This document shows positions 1-12,270 of a stretch of 64,000 nucleotides of DNA, one piece after another. The first letter of the stretch is position 1; each line of letters starts with the position of its first letter. The position numbers were made by a program, and so were the translations under genes. Under the pieces are notes generated by a model. The model was not told where the DNA came from. It worked only from the letters and a program-made list of their open reading frames with translations, and made no database searches. Origin of the DNA: Celoporthe dispersa (lineage: Eukaryota; Ascomycota; Sordariomycetes; Diaporthales; Cryphonectriaceae); assembly GCA_016584495.1 (NCBI GenBank), contig WAID01000007.1, positions 1,598,001 to 1,662,000 of the forward strand. Reading direction: 5' to 3'.

Positions 1-1
1 C

Positions 2-2531
2 TCACAGGAAGACCAGATCCCCTCCGACCACACCACCCTCGTCCCCACCGAGACTACTGCGGATCAGAAGAAGTCCAAATCTAAAGAGGACGAGGAGAAG
101 CGCGAGACAGGCCGCGTCAAATGGAAGGTGTATAAGATATATCTAAAGGCTAGCAAAGCCCCAGTGCTGTGGACGTTCGTGTTCCTCCTCATCATCGCTG
201 GTGGGCTTGCAAGCATCGGTCGAGTCTGGAGTTTCAAGGCGCTTACTGAAAATATGTCGACCGAGGAGGAGAACACCGTGTCCACATTCTCGCACTATGG
301 GCACCAGTCAATCCTCATTCAGGCTCCCCACCGGGAGATACATTACTCGGAGCTGATGCCTCACAAGACATCATTTCATGCAGTCATCGTTCAAGGCCAT
401 TCGGTTGCATTCTGGATCGGAATGTCCGTCCTGTTCTATGTCCTGATGGTCCTCGCTATGGCAAGTAGCAATGCACTCCCTCTGTTGATCGTTCTCCTCG
501 TTTCTGCCCTCACACAGCCCCTATAGACACGTTGGAAGGAGTGTTTTCTACTATGACTAGTGGCAAAGGGCTGACGTTTTCTATTAGGTTGTACGATCTC
601 TTACCATGACAGCAATCGGTCTGCGGACGTCGCAAATTCTCTTCGAGAGGATGACCCACGCCATTCTGAGGGCACCGCTTAGCTGGATCGACACCAACCC
701 CTCGGGCCGAATCCTAAATCGCTTCACTACCGACATGTTCATGGTTGACAGACGCCTTCCCGGTGAACTCGGCAACTTCATACAAAGTATCTTTTCGCTC
801 ATCTTCACCATCGCAGCAACCCTGTCGGTCTCTGTCTACGTGATCCTGGCCGGAGTCGTCCTCATGGCTATGTATGCGCGGGTAGCCAGCATCTACATCC
901 ATGTCGCACGAGAGGTGAAGAGGATCAACTCGATCTCGAATTCCCCGATATATGATCAGTTTAGCTCCGTACTGTCGGGTCTCTCGACGGTCCGGGCCTT
1001 TCAGCGCACCAACTTCTATATGGATCGGATGTGAGCGTGTCTCCCTCTAGAAGCCCCCGATCAGAATGCTAACTAGCTCGATACAGGTTCAACCTCATCG
1101 ATAACTCCAACAAGGCCAGTTGGGCCCAGAACTTGTCTGGCAGGTGGATGAGCTTCAGGCTCTCGATGATAGGCACCGTCTTCGTGACCATCGTCGCGCT
1201 CGTAGCTGTGAGCGGGCACGTCGATGCCGCCATTGCAGGATTCAGTCTTACTTTTGCGCTGAGGTATTCTTGGCGGCTGTCGGGCCTCCTGCAAAGCATG
1301 ACGTCCATCGAGCTCAGCTTCAACGCGACGGAGCGTGTCGTCGAGTACTCCGAAATCGAGACAGAGCCCGAGGATGGGAAGGAAGCGCCAGCAGCGTGGC
1401 CGGCGGAGGGTAAGATCGAGGTTGAGGACCTATCTGTCTCCTACAAGGCCACCCTACCACCCGTATTGAAGAATCTGAACTTCACTGTGAAACCTGGTGA
1501 GCGCATCGGTATCATCGGCCGCACAGGCGCCGGCAAGAGCACACTGGCTTCGGTGTTCTTCCGCCTGCTCAAGCCGCGGCAAGGCTCTGTCCGGATCGAC
1601 AATATCGACATAGCCGAGCTGAAGCTGGCGCACCTCCGAAGCCGACTCGCCATCATCCCGCAAGACCCTTTTCTCTTCTCGGGATCACTGCGGTCGAACC
1701 TGGATATGGAGGGCAACAGAGATGACTACGAGATACAGACGACGCTCCAGCGCGTGCACCTCGCCAAGCCGCAACCAGTAAATGGTGAGAGGCCCAGTAC
1801 CCATGCCGCTGTAGCCTCACACGAAGAAATACTCGTCTCCACCACAGAGACCATCGCCGTTCCCACAAATACCGGGGTCGGAGCCCCGGCTCCGGACGTC
1901 GAGAGCCTCGACATGGCTCCGTCCGCAGCCATCACGACCGCCACCGTTGCCGATGGCCAGCCCGCGGCCTCCTCCTCATCCTCCAACGACAGCACCGACA
2001 TCTTCAACAACCTCTCCATGGAGATCTCGACGGGCGGCGGAAACCTCTCGCAGGGCCAGCGGCAGCTCGTGTGCCTAGCGCGGGCGCTCCTCACCAGGCC
2101 CAAGATCGTGATCATGGACGAGGCCACGTCCGCCGTCGATAGGGCCACGGACGCGGCGATCCAGTCCAGCCTGCGGGACTCGTTCGCCGCGGCCGGGTGC
2201 ACGGTGCTGGTGATCGCGCACCGCCTGAGCACTGTTGCAGACTTTGATAAGATCCTCGTGCTGGACAAGGGCCGCATGGCGGAGATGGGGACGCCCAAGG
2301 AGCTGCTCGAGAGGGGCATGGCGAGGGACGAGAAGCGTGCCTCGGAAGGGGGGAGAGAATGGGCACGGGAACGGGAACGGGAACGGAATCGGGAACGGGA
2401 AGAAGGTCGCTGCTGGTGCTGGAGAAGAGGAGGAGTTTGACGGCACCGGGGCCTTTTGGGATCTGGTCCAGAGCAGCGCTGAGAAGGACAAGCTGGTCGA
2501 GATGGTGCTTGGAGAAGGAAAGGCAGAGTAA
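2..2531 (+). CDS. ABCC-type (MRP/Yor1-like) ABC transporter, 3' part, frame broken near C-terminus
   Basis: C-terminal half of a full-size ABC exporter of the MRP/Yor1 class, an integral membrane ATP-driven pump for conjugates or drugs. The window opens inside the charged linker before the second membrane domain; the ORF is open from base 2. Exons: 2 to about 448 (donor uncertain, 449-465), 588-1030, 1087 onward; introns end at 587 and 1086. The second membrane domain is followed by NBD2: Walker A GRTGAGKST (about 1519-1545), a long Ser/Ala/Thr-rich insert between the Q-loop region and the signature LSQGQRQ (about 2047), Walker B IVIMDEATSAVD, and H-loop AHRLSTV. The frame then runs into a stop at 2440, whereas the family-typical C-terminal helix (GAFWDLVQSSAEKDKL) lies one frame over and ends at 2531. 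Removing one G from the G6 run at 2348-2353 joins the two. Substrate unknown; the 5' half is outside the window. Confidence 0.9.
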
Positions 2532-2952
2532 GAAGAGGGGGTAGTAGGTAGATGTGTGGGATTATAAAACAATAGAGTTGTAACAATTAAGGGAGCTGAT
2601 AAGAAAAAGATGAGATGATATACCAATGGAAGAAGGGGAAACAGAGGCGACATGGGATAGTTTTGAGATGGTCCCCTCCAGAGAGAGAGAGAGAGAGAGA
2701 AACTAAAGAAGAGAGACGAGTTTTTGTTTTGCCTGTTATTCATCCTTTCAATACAATTTCGTCCTCAACCGACGCCGTTTAGCAGGAGCATGTTCCAGCA
2801 CTACGTGGCATCAGTTACCACAACATCCTCCTCGGCCACGACCAAAACATCTCCTGGCTACAAGTACATCCTTCTTGGCCACCACAGGTTAGCCCATCCA
2901 CCTCAAGCCAGCAGGCGGAGAGAGGGTGGAGCAGGCTGAACGATCAACCACA
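2532..2952. other. Intergenic, with (GA)n microsatellite
   Basis: Convergent 3' ends of the ABC transporter (+) and the polyQ protein (-). It holds a (GA)n tract at about 2681-2701. No gene recognised. Confidence 0.6.
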
Positions 2953-3419
2953 TCAGCCCGGGATCAAGATATTCTCGCTTTGTATATCGCGCGCCACCAC
3001 CCTGAGTGCCCCTACGCTGCCCACGCGGATAAACTCATCGTAGAACTTTCGAGCAGGGCTGTCCTCAGCCTCGGTGCCGTCCTCGCACGCGCGGTGCAGC
3101 CGGTCCCAGGCGAGGGCGAACCGCTCGCCGAGCGGCGTTCTTCCGACCCCCTCGGGCATGTCGAGTCGCGAGCCGTACCGGACGACGACCCAGATGACCA
3201 GACGGCGCCAGCGGTCGCGAGTCGTCTGGGCCCACTCCGTGAGCTCGCCGTTAGCGAGGCGGTGGCTGTCATCTATGGGATAGGCGCGTACGCCATGGAT
3301 GGAACGGTCGTAGGGGGGGTATTCGCTGTAGCCTTCCGTGATCCCTATACCGTATTGGCTGGCTTGCTCGTTATGAACGCTCTGCTGCTTCTGCTTTCCC
3401 TTCTCTCTCTTCTTCTTCT

Positions 3420-3454
<35 letters not shown>

Positions 3455-3765
3455 GCGCTGTTGTCGTCCTGTTGCTCTTGTCCGTCATTCTCTTTGAGCG
3501 TGCAGCCGGAAGACAGGCTGATGGGGCTAGTGGAGGCTCCTTCAAAGGAAGTGACAGAACTGGCAGCAGCAGAGCTAACAGCGCTGGCACTGGTCACCGC
3601 GTTGCGTCGCTTTGTGGCGGGACCAATATCTTCCATGTGATCAAGACCGCCGTCGTCGCTGTCTGTGACTCGCTTGACTCCACGGCTTGGGCCAGGAGCA
3701 TCGTCGGCCGTATCATCATCAGCAGACCGGGGATCTGCAAAGCCATAACTAAGATTGTTTTGCAT
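2953..3765 (-). CDS. Hypothetical protein with polyQ-polyK tract
   Basis: Single-exon 270-residue ORF starting at an ATG in a good context (aaagATG). I do not recognise a family. The N-terminal half is acidic, Ser-rich and disordered-looking with a basic patch (GVKRVTD, TKRR). A run of about ten Gln followed by Lys/Arg (about residues 104-120, encoded by a CAG repeat) could serve as a nuclear signal. The C-terminal 110 residues are more ordered, with Trp/Arg-rich helices (DRWRRLVIWVVVRYGSRLD) and end ENILIPG. The opposite strand is also open (2926-3819) but reads as poly-Leu and is taken as a shadow. An AT microsatellite lies just upstream at about 3825-3840. The next gene upstream (3895-5486) is on the same strand. 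Function unknown; that the ORF is a real gene is inferred from length, codon pattern and start context. Confidence 0.55.
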
Positions 3766-3894
3766 CTTTTCAAGATGGTGTCAGACACTGTCTTCCAAAG
3801 GGAGGATGGAGGCATATAATATGTATATATATATATATGACACGGAGCACAGTATAGCAAGAATGAAAGAGAGAGAAAAAAAAAGGGGGGGGCT

Positions 3895-5486
3895 TTAGAT
3901 AATTACAAGATTGTTCTGAGCCTGAGGCAAGCAGACTGGCCCGGCAGCCCTACATTGACCATGAAATTGTCCAGGAACCCGAGGCTGGCAGAAGCACGGA
4001 AGCCGAGTGATGGGCTGAAAGATGTTCCGAGGCGGACCAGTTTGATTGTATTCATGCTGGAGCTGAATAGGTGGTGCAGAGACTTGCTGGGGCTGAGGAG
4101 TTAGCAGGTAGCTGTTCTGAGCCTGGAAAGCCGGTCGGTAAAAGTCGGGACCATGCTGGGAGCGAGGCCACCCAGGCCCCTGTACCATGTGTGTTTGGGA
4201 AAACGAGGCAGTCGGCAGCTGGTGAGGGGTGCTGGAAGGGAGCTGTCCAGCAGGGCGTGTGGCCTGGGGGGCCTCATTGTCACCACCGCTCATGGATGCC
4301 AGGCCACCGGCTGCATGGGGGCCAGGGAGGTGCCTCTGGCCGGGCTGAAGACCAGCAGAGTTCTGGACAGGTGGGAAGCCGTAGGGCCTCTGTTGGTAGC
4401 ACCCTTGGGTGTGGTTGTTCCCCCTGGGCATATGTCTGCTGGCTGTATCTCTGCACTGCGGCCTGAGGCCCGAGTCCCTGGGGCCGAAGGACCAAGCTCT
4501 GGGGGGAGGAGGAGGAGGAGGAAGCCTGGAGGGGTGGCAGAAAGCGGGATTGGCTTGGAAAAGGAGGCCCATGCTGCTATGTGTTAGATAGAGAAATTGC
4601 GTAGCTAGTGAGCAGTTGGGAAAGATAGGTAAGGAACACGTCGTCATCATGTGAATGCTGGGCTGGATACTTGGGAAAGGGACCAACAGGGTAGTAGCAC
4701 ACTGACATATTGGTAATTAGGGTAGAACTGGCTCTGACCCATCACACTGCCGACATTGGCGTTATTGAGCGGATTGGGCACTGCATGAGAGGACAGGACG
4801 CCTGGGTGTTGCTGGGGCTGGGCCAGTGACGGTCTGAATGGTGGCGGCATCGATGATGATGACACGGTGATTTCCTCTTTCATCCAGAGAGGATGCGTGT
4901 GGTTCCTAGGGATCATCAGTGACTGCAGGCCAGGGAGAGGGGGTAGGGGGGACTGCTCTGCTGCTGGAACTACCCGTACGTTATCTGAGGTGCCACGCTG
5001 TTGTGCCATTCATGCTTGGGGTCATCTTCCAGCTTGTTGTCGGCTGTGCACTGCCTGCAGATATTGATGTGGCAATCTCCGCAGGTCAGGAGGACAGCCT
5101 TCTTGTTGTTGCAGAAGTCACACTTGGCTGTGGCCTGTGTGGTGATGGACCAGTTTAGGTGTTGGCGCCCAGGAGGGGAGGGGACCTTGAGAGGCGTGGG
5201 GTTCTCTTGTTGGCTCAACAACATCTTGCCCTGTATGACAAGGTATTGGTCAGAAAGAGTTGTCTATTAACAACGACAGCATGATTGATATGGACTGGGC
5301 TGGGCTGTGCTGGGCTGTGCTGATGAAGAGAGTGGGGAGAGATGTAGGGAGGGAGGGAGGGAGGAGGCTGTCTAGGGTCCCCAATTCAAAGAGGGCATCG
5401 TCAAGAGCGCATGTTGGACAATGACAGGAGCTGCTCACCTGCTCTGGAGGGGATGGCGATGATAGAGGACCGAGAAAGTCAGACAT
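3895..5486 (-). CDS. B-box-like zinc-finger protein, Pro/Gln-rich
   Basis: Multi-exon gene. Exon 1 5439-5486 (MSDFLGPLSSPSPPEQ), intron 5231-5438; exon 2 4980-5230, intron 4906-4979 (74 nt); exon 3 from 4905 to about 4700; last exon to 3895. The exon 3/4 junction (about 4620-4720) is unresolved: the frames differ and no single donor/acceptor pair is clearly best. Exon 2 encodes a Cys/His cluster (CDFCNNKKAVLLTCGDC, ICRQCTADNK, then an Asp/Lys/His-rich end with HEWH) that resembles a B-box zinc finger. The rest is low-complexity Pro/Gln/Ser with a PPPPPPP run, as in fungal regulators. B-box domains usually mediate protein interaction; a regulatory role is inference. The start is supported because exon 1 is 48 nt, phase 0, and joins exon 2 in frame. 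Confidence 0.65.
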
Positions 5487-8400
5487 GTTGGTGATGGTTG
5501 ATCAACAGGTGACCTTAACCAAGAGGAGCTTCGACGATGAGGTTGTTGGTTGTTGATGGTTTGTGGTGTAGAGAGAGGTTGGGACGCGCTCCAGCCGAGG
5601 GGAGGGAGAATAAACAAACGTCGAGAAATTGGGCAGAGGCAGCTGTGGCAGCAGGTTTTTATGCTTGCCCACCAGCTAGCTGCATTCACTCCCCCCTCTA
5701 TCAATTGATTCACTGGTTGCTCTGTCGTCACTTAGGGGCTTCAGTCACAAGTATTGATTCACTGTTATTTGGTCAGGGTTAGCTGAGTTATCAGATGGAA
5801 AGGGCTGGCTGGTTCTGTCTGCATCACAGGATATTTGGATAGTGATTTGATCAACACTGGCAGCAGGAGTGAGTATTGAGGAGGACAGGCTTCTGCAGAG
5901 CAAGGAGAACAGCTCTGTATAGACAACAGTCAGCCCTGCACCACATTTAAAGGGCATATCAGAAGTCTCCCTTTTTCCTGAAGCTGTAGATTAATAGATA
6001 CAACGCCATGCCGAGCTGAATACCTAGAGCCCTGGAGGTTGCAACAGGGACTGAGACGTGGTATCAAAACAACAAGACAGCCCTCGAAGATTGAATAGGC
6101 ATTTGGAAAGGCAGCGCATTGGAGTCAGCAACCCATAAGCAAAACCAAGACACATTCTTTCACCATGTAAACAATTTGCTACAGCGCCATGACAAGACGA
6201 GCTATGTAGGTCATTTTGGCCTCGTCACATCCACCTGAGCAGTGAAGCCCAAGTCAATGTATGATGCAGGTGGTTATGCTGATCACTGAGCATGTCTTGA
6301 CAAGAATATCAAGTGAATCAATGCATAGAGCCCTTCCACTTAGGGGCAATGGTAGCCGGAGATAGGCAGAGAGGGTCAGACTTGCCTTGACAGTCTACCT
6401 CGTGACTTGTGTAGAAGGGTGCATGACTTTTGCATATGGCTTCTAATTAGCTAACAGAAACATGCTGCTCTCTTTGGTGTACATCACAGTACACTTTCTG
6501 TCTGTAGGGCTCGGCTGCAGGCCTGTGAACCCTTCATTCCTGCTGCTGTCGAATATCTATCAATAATACATTGTAGCCATCATGACCTGACTTTGAACAG
6601 AGAGTATTGATCTCAGATGAGTGCAACAGATTTCTTGTCTCGATTCTTATAACCTTGGCAACAAGAGACTTGACAATTGAAGTGAATAGCAATAGCTGTA
6701 CAGGTACGAATTCTCATCACAAGGCTGAAGAGATAAGTAGAGAAGAAAAGAGAAAGAAAAAATACAGTTGCTGCAACCGAACGCGAGAGGTACGAACCAA
6801 GGCCACACGAGAACAGAAACATCAAGAGCACCGTAATGTACCCAGTGCAGAGCTCCAATACCAGAATCTCCCCAAGAAGACGCGTCTGCGCAGGTATCCA
6901 TGGCAACACAAGTGCAGCTGAGGCCGCTTCAGAGTAGCCGGGGACCCCTTTTGGCAGCACCAGGTCGACAGTCTCATGCAAATCCGGGGCGATCCGAAGT
7001 TTCCAAGCCCAGCTGGAGAAAAGGCAGACTAGCTCCCGGGACACACAAACACACAAGCACACACACACACACACACGAGCAACACCCTGACCTTCGAAAC
7101 GACGGGGGGTGACTGGAGCTGGACCCTGGAGATCCCGAGCGAACAGCTATCTTCCCTGGGTCTACCCGTCCCCTAGGGGTCCTCTCCTCCTCCTCCTCCG
7201 TCCTCCTCAGCCCTGGCAAAGAGCATAAGGGAAGACCGAACCGGTAAGGTACTCTTGAGTAATTAATCTGTCCATGGAAAGCCCTGGTGCCCGAGCGGCA
7301 GACAAGGTGTTTGGGATTGCCGCCGAGATGAGGCTCCAGCGCTTGTGTGCCCAGCTTGATCGTCCTCGTTAACCCCTCAAGGACCCTGAATTTTGAATTT
7401 TTTTCCTTCTTTTCTTCTTCTTCTTCTTCTCTTCCCTCCCTGTTTAAAGGTAAAGTAGCCAGCCACTCGGGACTAGGCCACGGATGGGAGCAGGGCTGAG
7501 CCCCCGAAATTGCAGTAATCCCTCGATACCTCCCTCACCCCGGACGTCTCGGAGGGGAGGTCATTAATATAATCGACTGGTGATTGTGTGGCCTCGGCTG
7601 GGCTGCCGTGCGTTCAGCGGCAGGGGCTATGTTTGGATCCCGGAGAGGGGGAGAAAAAGGAAAAAAAGAAAGAGAAAGAAAAAAAAAACACATGGCTGGG
7701 GTGGTGGTGGGAAAGACTGCATGCATCGCTTACAGGAGACTGACAACCTAGCCTGCCCTGGATGGCAGGTCACTTGGTTTCCGGAATCTGACCTTTTTGA
7801 GGCATGGTCTCGATGCTGCTCAGCGTCACAGGGAGGACAGCAAAGAGACATTTTTCGGGGGAATTTTTTTTAAAGAAAAAAACCTCAAAAGAGCATGTTC
7901 AATAGAATATTACTACAGTACACGAGTCAGACTAACACGCCCGTGCCTCCTGAAAAAAGATTAAGGGAATAAAAATCTAATTATAAAATAAATGAACAGC
8001 CAAGAAAGTAGAGGGAGCACAAAAAAAAAAAAAGGAAAAAAGAGAAGATTTTCTAGGTTTTACTACCCTTCCTGCTTAGCCATGGCACTAAAGCCCGACT
8101 GGTCGGGGGGGGGGGTGCAGCAAGGATGGCCAGACCGGGGCTGCTTTGCCAGATACTAGGACAAGATCCAAGGTGTAGACAAACGAAAATAAGACGATGG
8201 GAAGCATACTACGTACATGGTGTATGTACATGAGCAATTCCTCGCGAGATAGCCGACGAGAGAAGAGTGAAGGTGGCTTCTCCTCCTCCACTGCGCGGCC
8301 CCACGCCTGTGGGGAGGGGGGAGGGAAAAGAATCATGGTCGTTCTTCAGGACAGAACATGGGAATGTTGGCTGAGTGACCAGCAAGGAAGCGCACGCGGG

Positions 8401-9365
8401 CTCGACGAACTTTCCCATGGCCTGACCTGAGGACGGGACCCCCATAACACCCATTCATCCTTGGCTCTCCCCGGTGCGACGTGGCAAGCGGAGCAGAGAT
8501 TTCACTGTGCTCAAGCCATGCCCAACGGCTCCGGGCGTTCAAGAGGACCCTTGATGACGAGCCGAGCAGGACACGAGAACCCGGGATCCTGGTCCATACA
8601 TCCATACAGTAGACACTGACAGTACATAGTACACAACAGGCCAGGCCGTTAGGGGGGCCATGCGGATGGACGTGCTGCCACGCAGGCTCGGGGGAGAGGG
8701 CTTGGGGCGCTTGTCGAGCTGAGCTGGGGGCGAGCAAGAGGTTCGGGCTGGGCTAGCCTCACCGCTGCTGCGACGCTGGGCGGCTCGCGTGAGCTGTTTT
8801 GTTGAGTTGTACATGTATGTGTGAGTTGTAGGTGCATTGTGCATTGTATGCTGTGTGTGCGCGCGAGTGCGTGCGCAGGACATGTACCTTTGTGCCTGCA
8901 CAGGCAAAGTATATCCTTCCTGCACGCTTGCAGGGAGAGAGAGAGAGAAGACCTCGTCTCGGCATGTGAAGAGACGGTAGACGGTGCATGCGGGCTGCTG
9001 GACCTGGGCACCCACAGAGACAGCTGCCCATCCCAGCTCGACCCGGGAGGGCCGTCATGTTGCAGTGCGAGAGGAGAGGGGATCGATCACAAGATGCATG
9101 TGCTCTGTCCTCCTCCTCCTCCGCCACGAACTCCTCGCAGCAGCGCGCACAGGAAAACACGAGATTGAGGGCCGGGAACTCGGGACCGGACCGCCTCTCC
9201 CCCCCTCCTCTTCTCCATCCATCCCATCCATCCATCCCATAGCACCACAGCTGGGGCAGTCCGGGATGAGCGCGTCTAGTCTGCCCCGCCCCAATGTAAC
9301 CTCATGTAGGCTGGCGTGTAATACAATTGGTCGGCCTGAGAGTGTGGATCCAATATCCCGCGTCG

Positions 9366-9414
9366 ACGCGTACCAGTGCGGGTGGAGACGCGTTTCTGTC
9401 GCGTCGAGACGCGT
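9366..9414. promoter_or_regulatory. Cluster of three MluI cell-cycle box-like ACGCGT motifs
   Basis: ACGCGT occurs at 9366-9371, 9388-9393 and 9409-9414, and the last two share the longer context GAGACGCGTT. ACGCGT is the core bound by MBF (Mbp1-Swi6, APSES family) in fungi. A function here is inferred only from motif density. Confidence 0.35.
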
Positions 9415-12230
9415 TCTGCCTCGAACTGCACGCCTCAGGATGGCCGCCACCCCCCTCCGATTTCGACCTCTGGCCGTCCCAAGCTGCTCCCTCTTCTTCC
9501 ACGTGCGGTCGCACCGAGTCTGCTTCTCTCTCGCTCTCACACCCACACACCCACACCCATCCACCCCTTTCTAAGTTTGACCTGTGAGGTATGAGGCGCA
9601 CATGGCGGTGAGATGTATAGTAGTAGTTCGTCGTGTGTCTCTAAAAAGAGGCGCTTGTTGCATTCCAGTGGGCGGCTGTGATACGGCCCAGGCCCAGCCA
9701 TATCTGCCGGCGTGATCATGAGGCCCAATAGATAGATTGTTCTGGTGAAACCGGTGGCTGGTGTGTGTGTGGGAGACGTAATTTGTAGGATGAGCACATG
9801 ATCGAGTGCTGCTGCTATAGTGCTACCTAAAACGGCACTCGAGGCAAGGCTTTAGGCCCACGAGATAGGAACCCGGTAGCCAGAAGTGGACCATGTGATA
9901 CTGGGGCCTCGGGGATCGAGGACATGCAAGGCGTGGGATGAGGGCACAGGTTGTGTGGTGTGCTCTGAGGGGGATGGGGTGGTGACCTTTAGACTACTGC
10001 ACGATGGGGAGGGAGGGCGTCACGTCAGGATGGGATGGGATGCAGTGGGGGGGGATCAAGGCACACGCTGATTGACAGACTGATAGACAGATCACCATAG
10101 ACACCGGTCGGCTCGGAAGTGCTTGCAGAGGGGCGTAGGGCAGATATCGATAAGAGTAAAGTGCACCCGACATAACGGGCGGAGGAGGAAGCGGTAACTG
10201 TGTGGGAAACCAGCGATTCAATACGACACTGGGCTCCACGATGGATCGAGTCAGCCGGCACACACCCGCGGGGATGGATGCCTGTGTGATGTTCCTGTAG
10301 TCTGTCCGATGACTCCTCATCATGATCTAGGCGCCTAGGTAGAGAGAAAGAGAGAGAGAGAGAGAAGGGGGGGGGGCTCATGTCGAGAAGAAGACAGGGA
10401 GGGAGGGGGACAAGACGATCGAGATTGTAGGTTTGGATCTGGGCATGAAGAGCAAGAAGCTAGATATTCATCGTCTCGGGAAGATTGCCATGGCGAGAAC
10501 CTGGCAGGCCATAGCTGTTATGACGACAGTCGGTCGCATCCCAGGGGACAGGAGAGCAGCCCAGATCAGGAAGTGGTGAACTCATCGAGATGTACAGAGC
10601 AGGAAGAAGACCAGCCAAGCCCGCCACAGTGCTGATGGAGGGGTTGGGTCGGGAGGACTAACAGAGGAAGGGACGGCCAAGGAAGGGAGACCAGGCAGGA
10701 GCATAGTGCCTACTATCTTGTCATGTGTACCTTCCTCTCTCCCACCTCGCCCCCCGCTTCTGTACTGCCTCTCAGGACGTTCCTGCCCTGAGTTGAGGAA
10801 ACTCTGTCGGCAGCCCAAGAAAGGGCGAAAGGTCGGCAGGTACTACGGTAAGTAGGGGCGGTCACACATCAGGCAGCCTGCGACAACTAGTCAAGCTCCT
10901 CTCGAGGCAGGGCAGTCTTGGTTTGGTGTAGGTCGCCTCTACAGTCACAGTGACATCTTCAGAGCCCAGCCCACATTACGGGTGTTCTGAGAGACGAGGC
11001 CATCCAACGATTGAGCCGGGAACACTGCCATCCTGGAACACATCTGACAGGGAGAGCATACCCGCAGCAAACGACAACAACAACAATGCAGGGCGGCGGA
11101 TGGGCCAAGAAGATCCACAGGAGTTGAGTGGGTGGCCCTCTGCCACATTTTTTTTCCCCTTCCTTGAGTGCTTGCATGGCATCGACTGAAAAGTGGGGAT
11201 CATATCAGGAGAGGCAAGTAGAGGGAACAAAAGGAAAACGTCACGGACCAGGGAGGGAGGGAAGAGAGGAGGGAAAGAAGCCCTGCACTAGCTCAAGTAC
11301 TGTGGTCCTCCCGCAGGTCGGCCTGGCCCCCCTCACCGTCAGTCAAGAGAGAATCATGTATGTTGTATCGTCAATGTATGTCCGAGCACGTTTACTAGTG
11401 TAGAAGATCAAGGTGGTGGGAGTGAGAGGGACATGTTCTTACTAGGGGGGTTGTGATGGTGGGAGGGCACAGTAGTGTGCATCACCAGGCGCACTCAGGT
11501 ACATCGACCTGTAACCTCGATTCACATCAAACGACAGCAGCATGGCAAAGGGCCAGGGTGCCAGGGGGGAGAGGAGGACCTTGGGCCCCAGGGCCGGGTC
11601 AGGGCCATCGCTGTTCACCAGTGCTCCACCCTTGGGCGCAGGTACTCTGTACCCGAGTGGATCCCCCCCATCTTGGGACACCCTGCCCCCCCCCTCTGGT
11701 CCCTTCTGCTGGCTCTCACTCTCCTCCAACCTTCTGTAAAATAGGTGGTCATGGTCGAACCCTTACCGCGGGCGACTTAATGGCCACCCCCCCCTCCTAA
11801 CAGCCAAGCCTCTCCCGCCCATCCCAAGTTCCTTTTCCCCCTTCCTACTAAACCACCCGTTACCGCCCGTTGTCCTGCACACCTCCTACAACAACACCAG
11901 CCACTGAAAATAACATTGCTCGCTGCCACCACCACCGATTCTCACCGGATCTGATCGCGCATTTGCCTCATACCACCTTGCGACTGCTCTGGTCACACAC
12001 TACACACCTTCTCTGCGCCGCGCGACCATCTCCTGCCCGGCGCATTCTCCCGTCTTGACTCATCCTCGTCGCAAACAGCCAGGTCGCAGGGTCTTTTGCG
12101 CACACCTTCGCAACCCAGACCGTAGGGTGATCGCGCGCACACAAGCACTACACACATACCCACTTCCCAGCGCCTCAAGAACATCGCGCGACTGCTTTTC
12201 GAGCTGCGCAACCACGCCAGCGCATAACAT

Positions 12231-12266
12231 CACCGCACCGCACCGCATCGCACCGCACCGCACCGC
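12231..12266 (+). repeat. (CACCG)n pentanucleotide repeat before the Myb-like gene
   Basis: About seven tandem copies of CACCG, one changed to CATCG, ending four bases before the predicted start codon at 12271. Upstream sequence in the same frame is open but is best read as 5' UTR. Confidence 0.8.
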
Positions 12267-12270
12267 CAGC

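Larger units (their letters stand above)
5487..12270. other. 6.8 kb gene-poor region between divergent genes
   Basis: No ORF here has a recognisable domain, a sensible codon pattern or plausible splice partners; the many 60-170 codon ORFs overlap one another on both strands and include translated microsatellites. It contains CA repeats near 7047-7078, A- and G-rich tracts near 7650-7690 and 8020-8115, a three-copy ACGCGT cluster (9366-9414) and GA tracts near 10340-10365. It lies between the divergently transcribed zinc-finger (-) and Myb-like (+) genes, so it could be long promoter DNA, long 5' UTRs or a non-coding RNA. The first kilobase looks poorer in G+C than the rest by eye. Confidence 0.5.

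Noticed and set aside
2926..3819. 297-codon plus-strand ORF
   Set aside because: Antisense to the polyQ gene; the product is mostly a poly-Leu translation of the CTG repeat and has no sensible start.
7280..7375. tRNA-like start (GGTGCCCGAGCGGC)
   Set aside because: No matching acceptor stem, anticodon arm or T-loop sequence follows.
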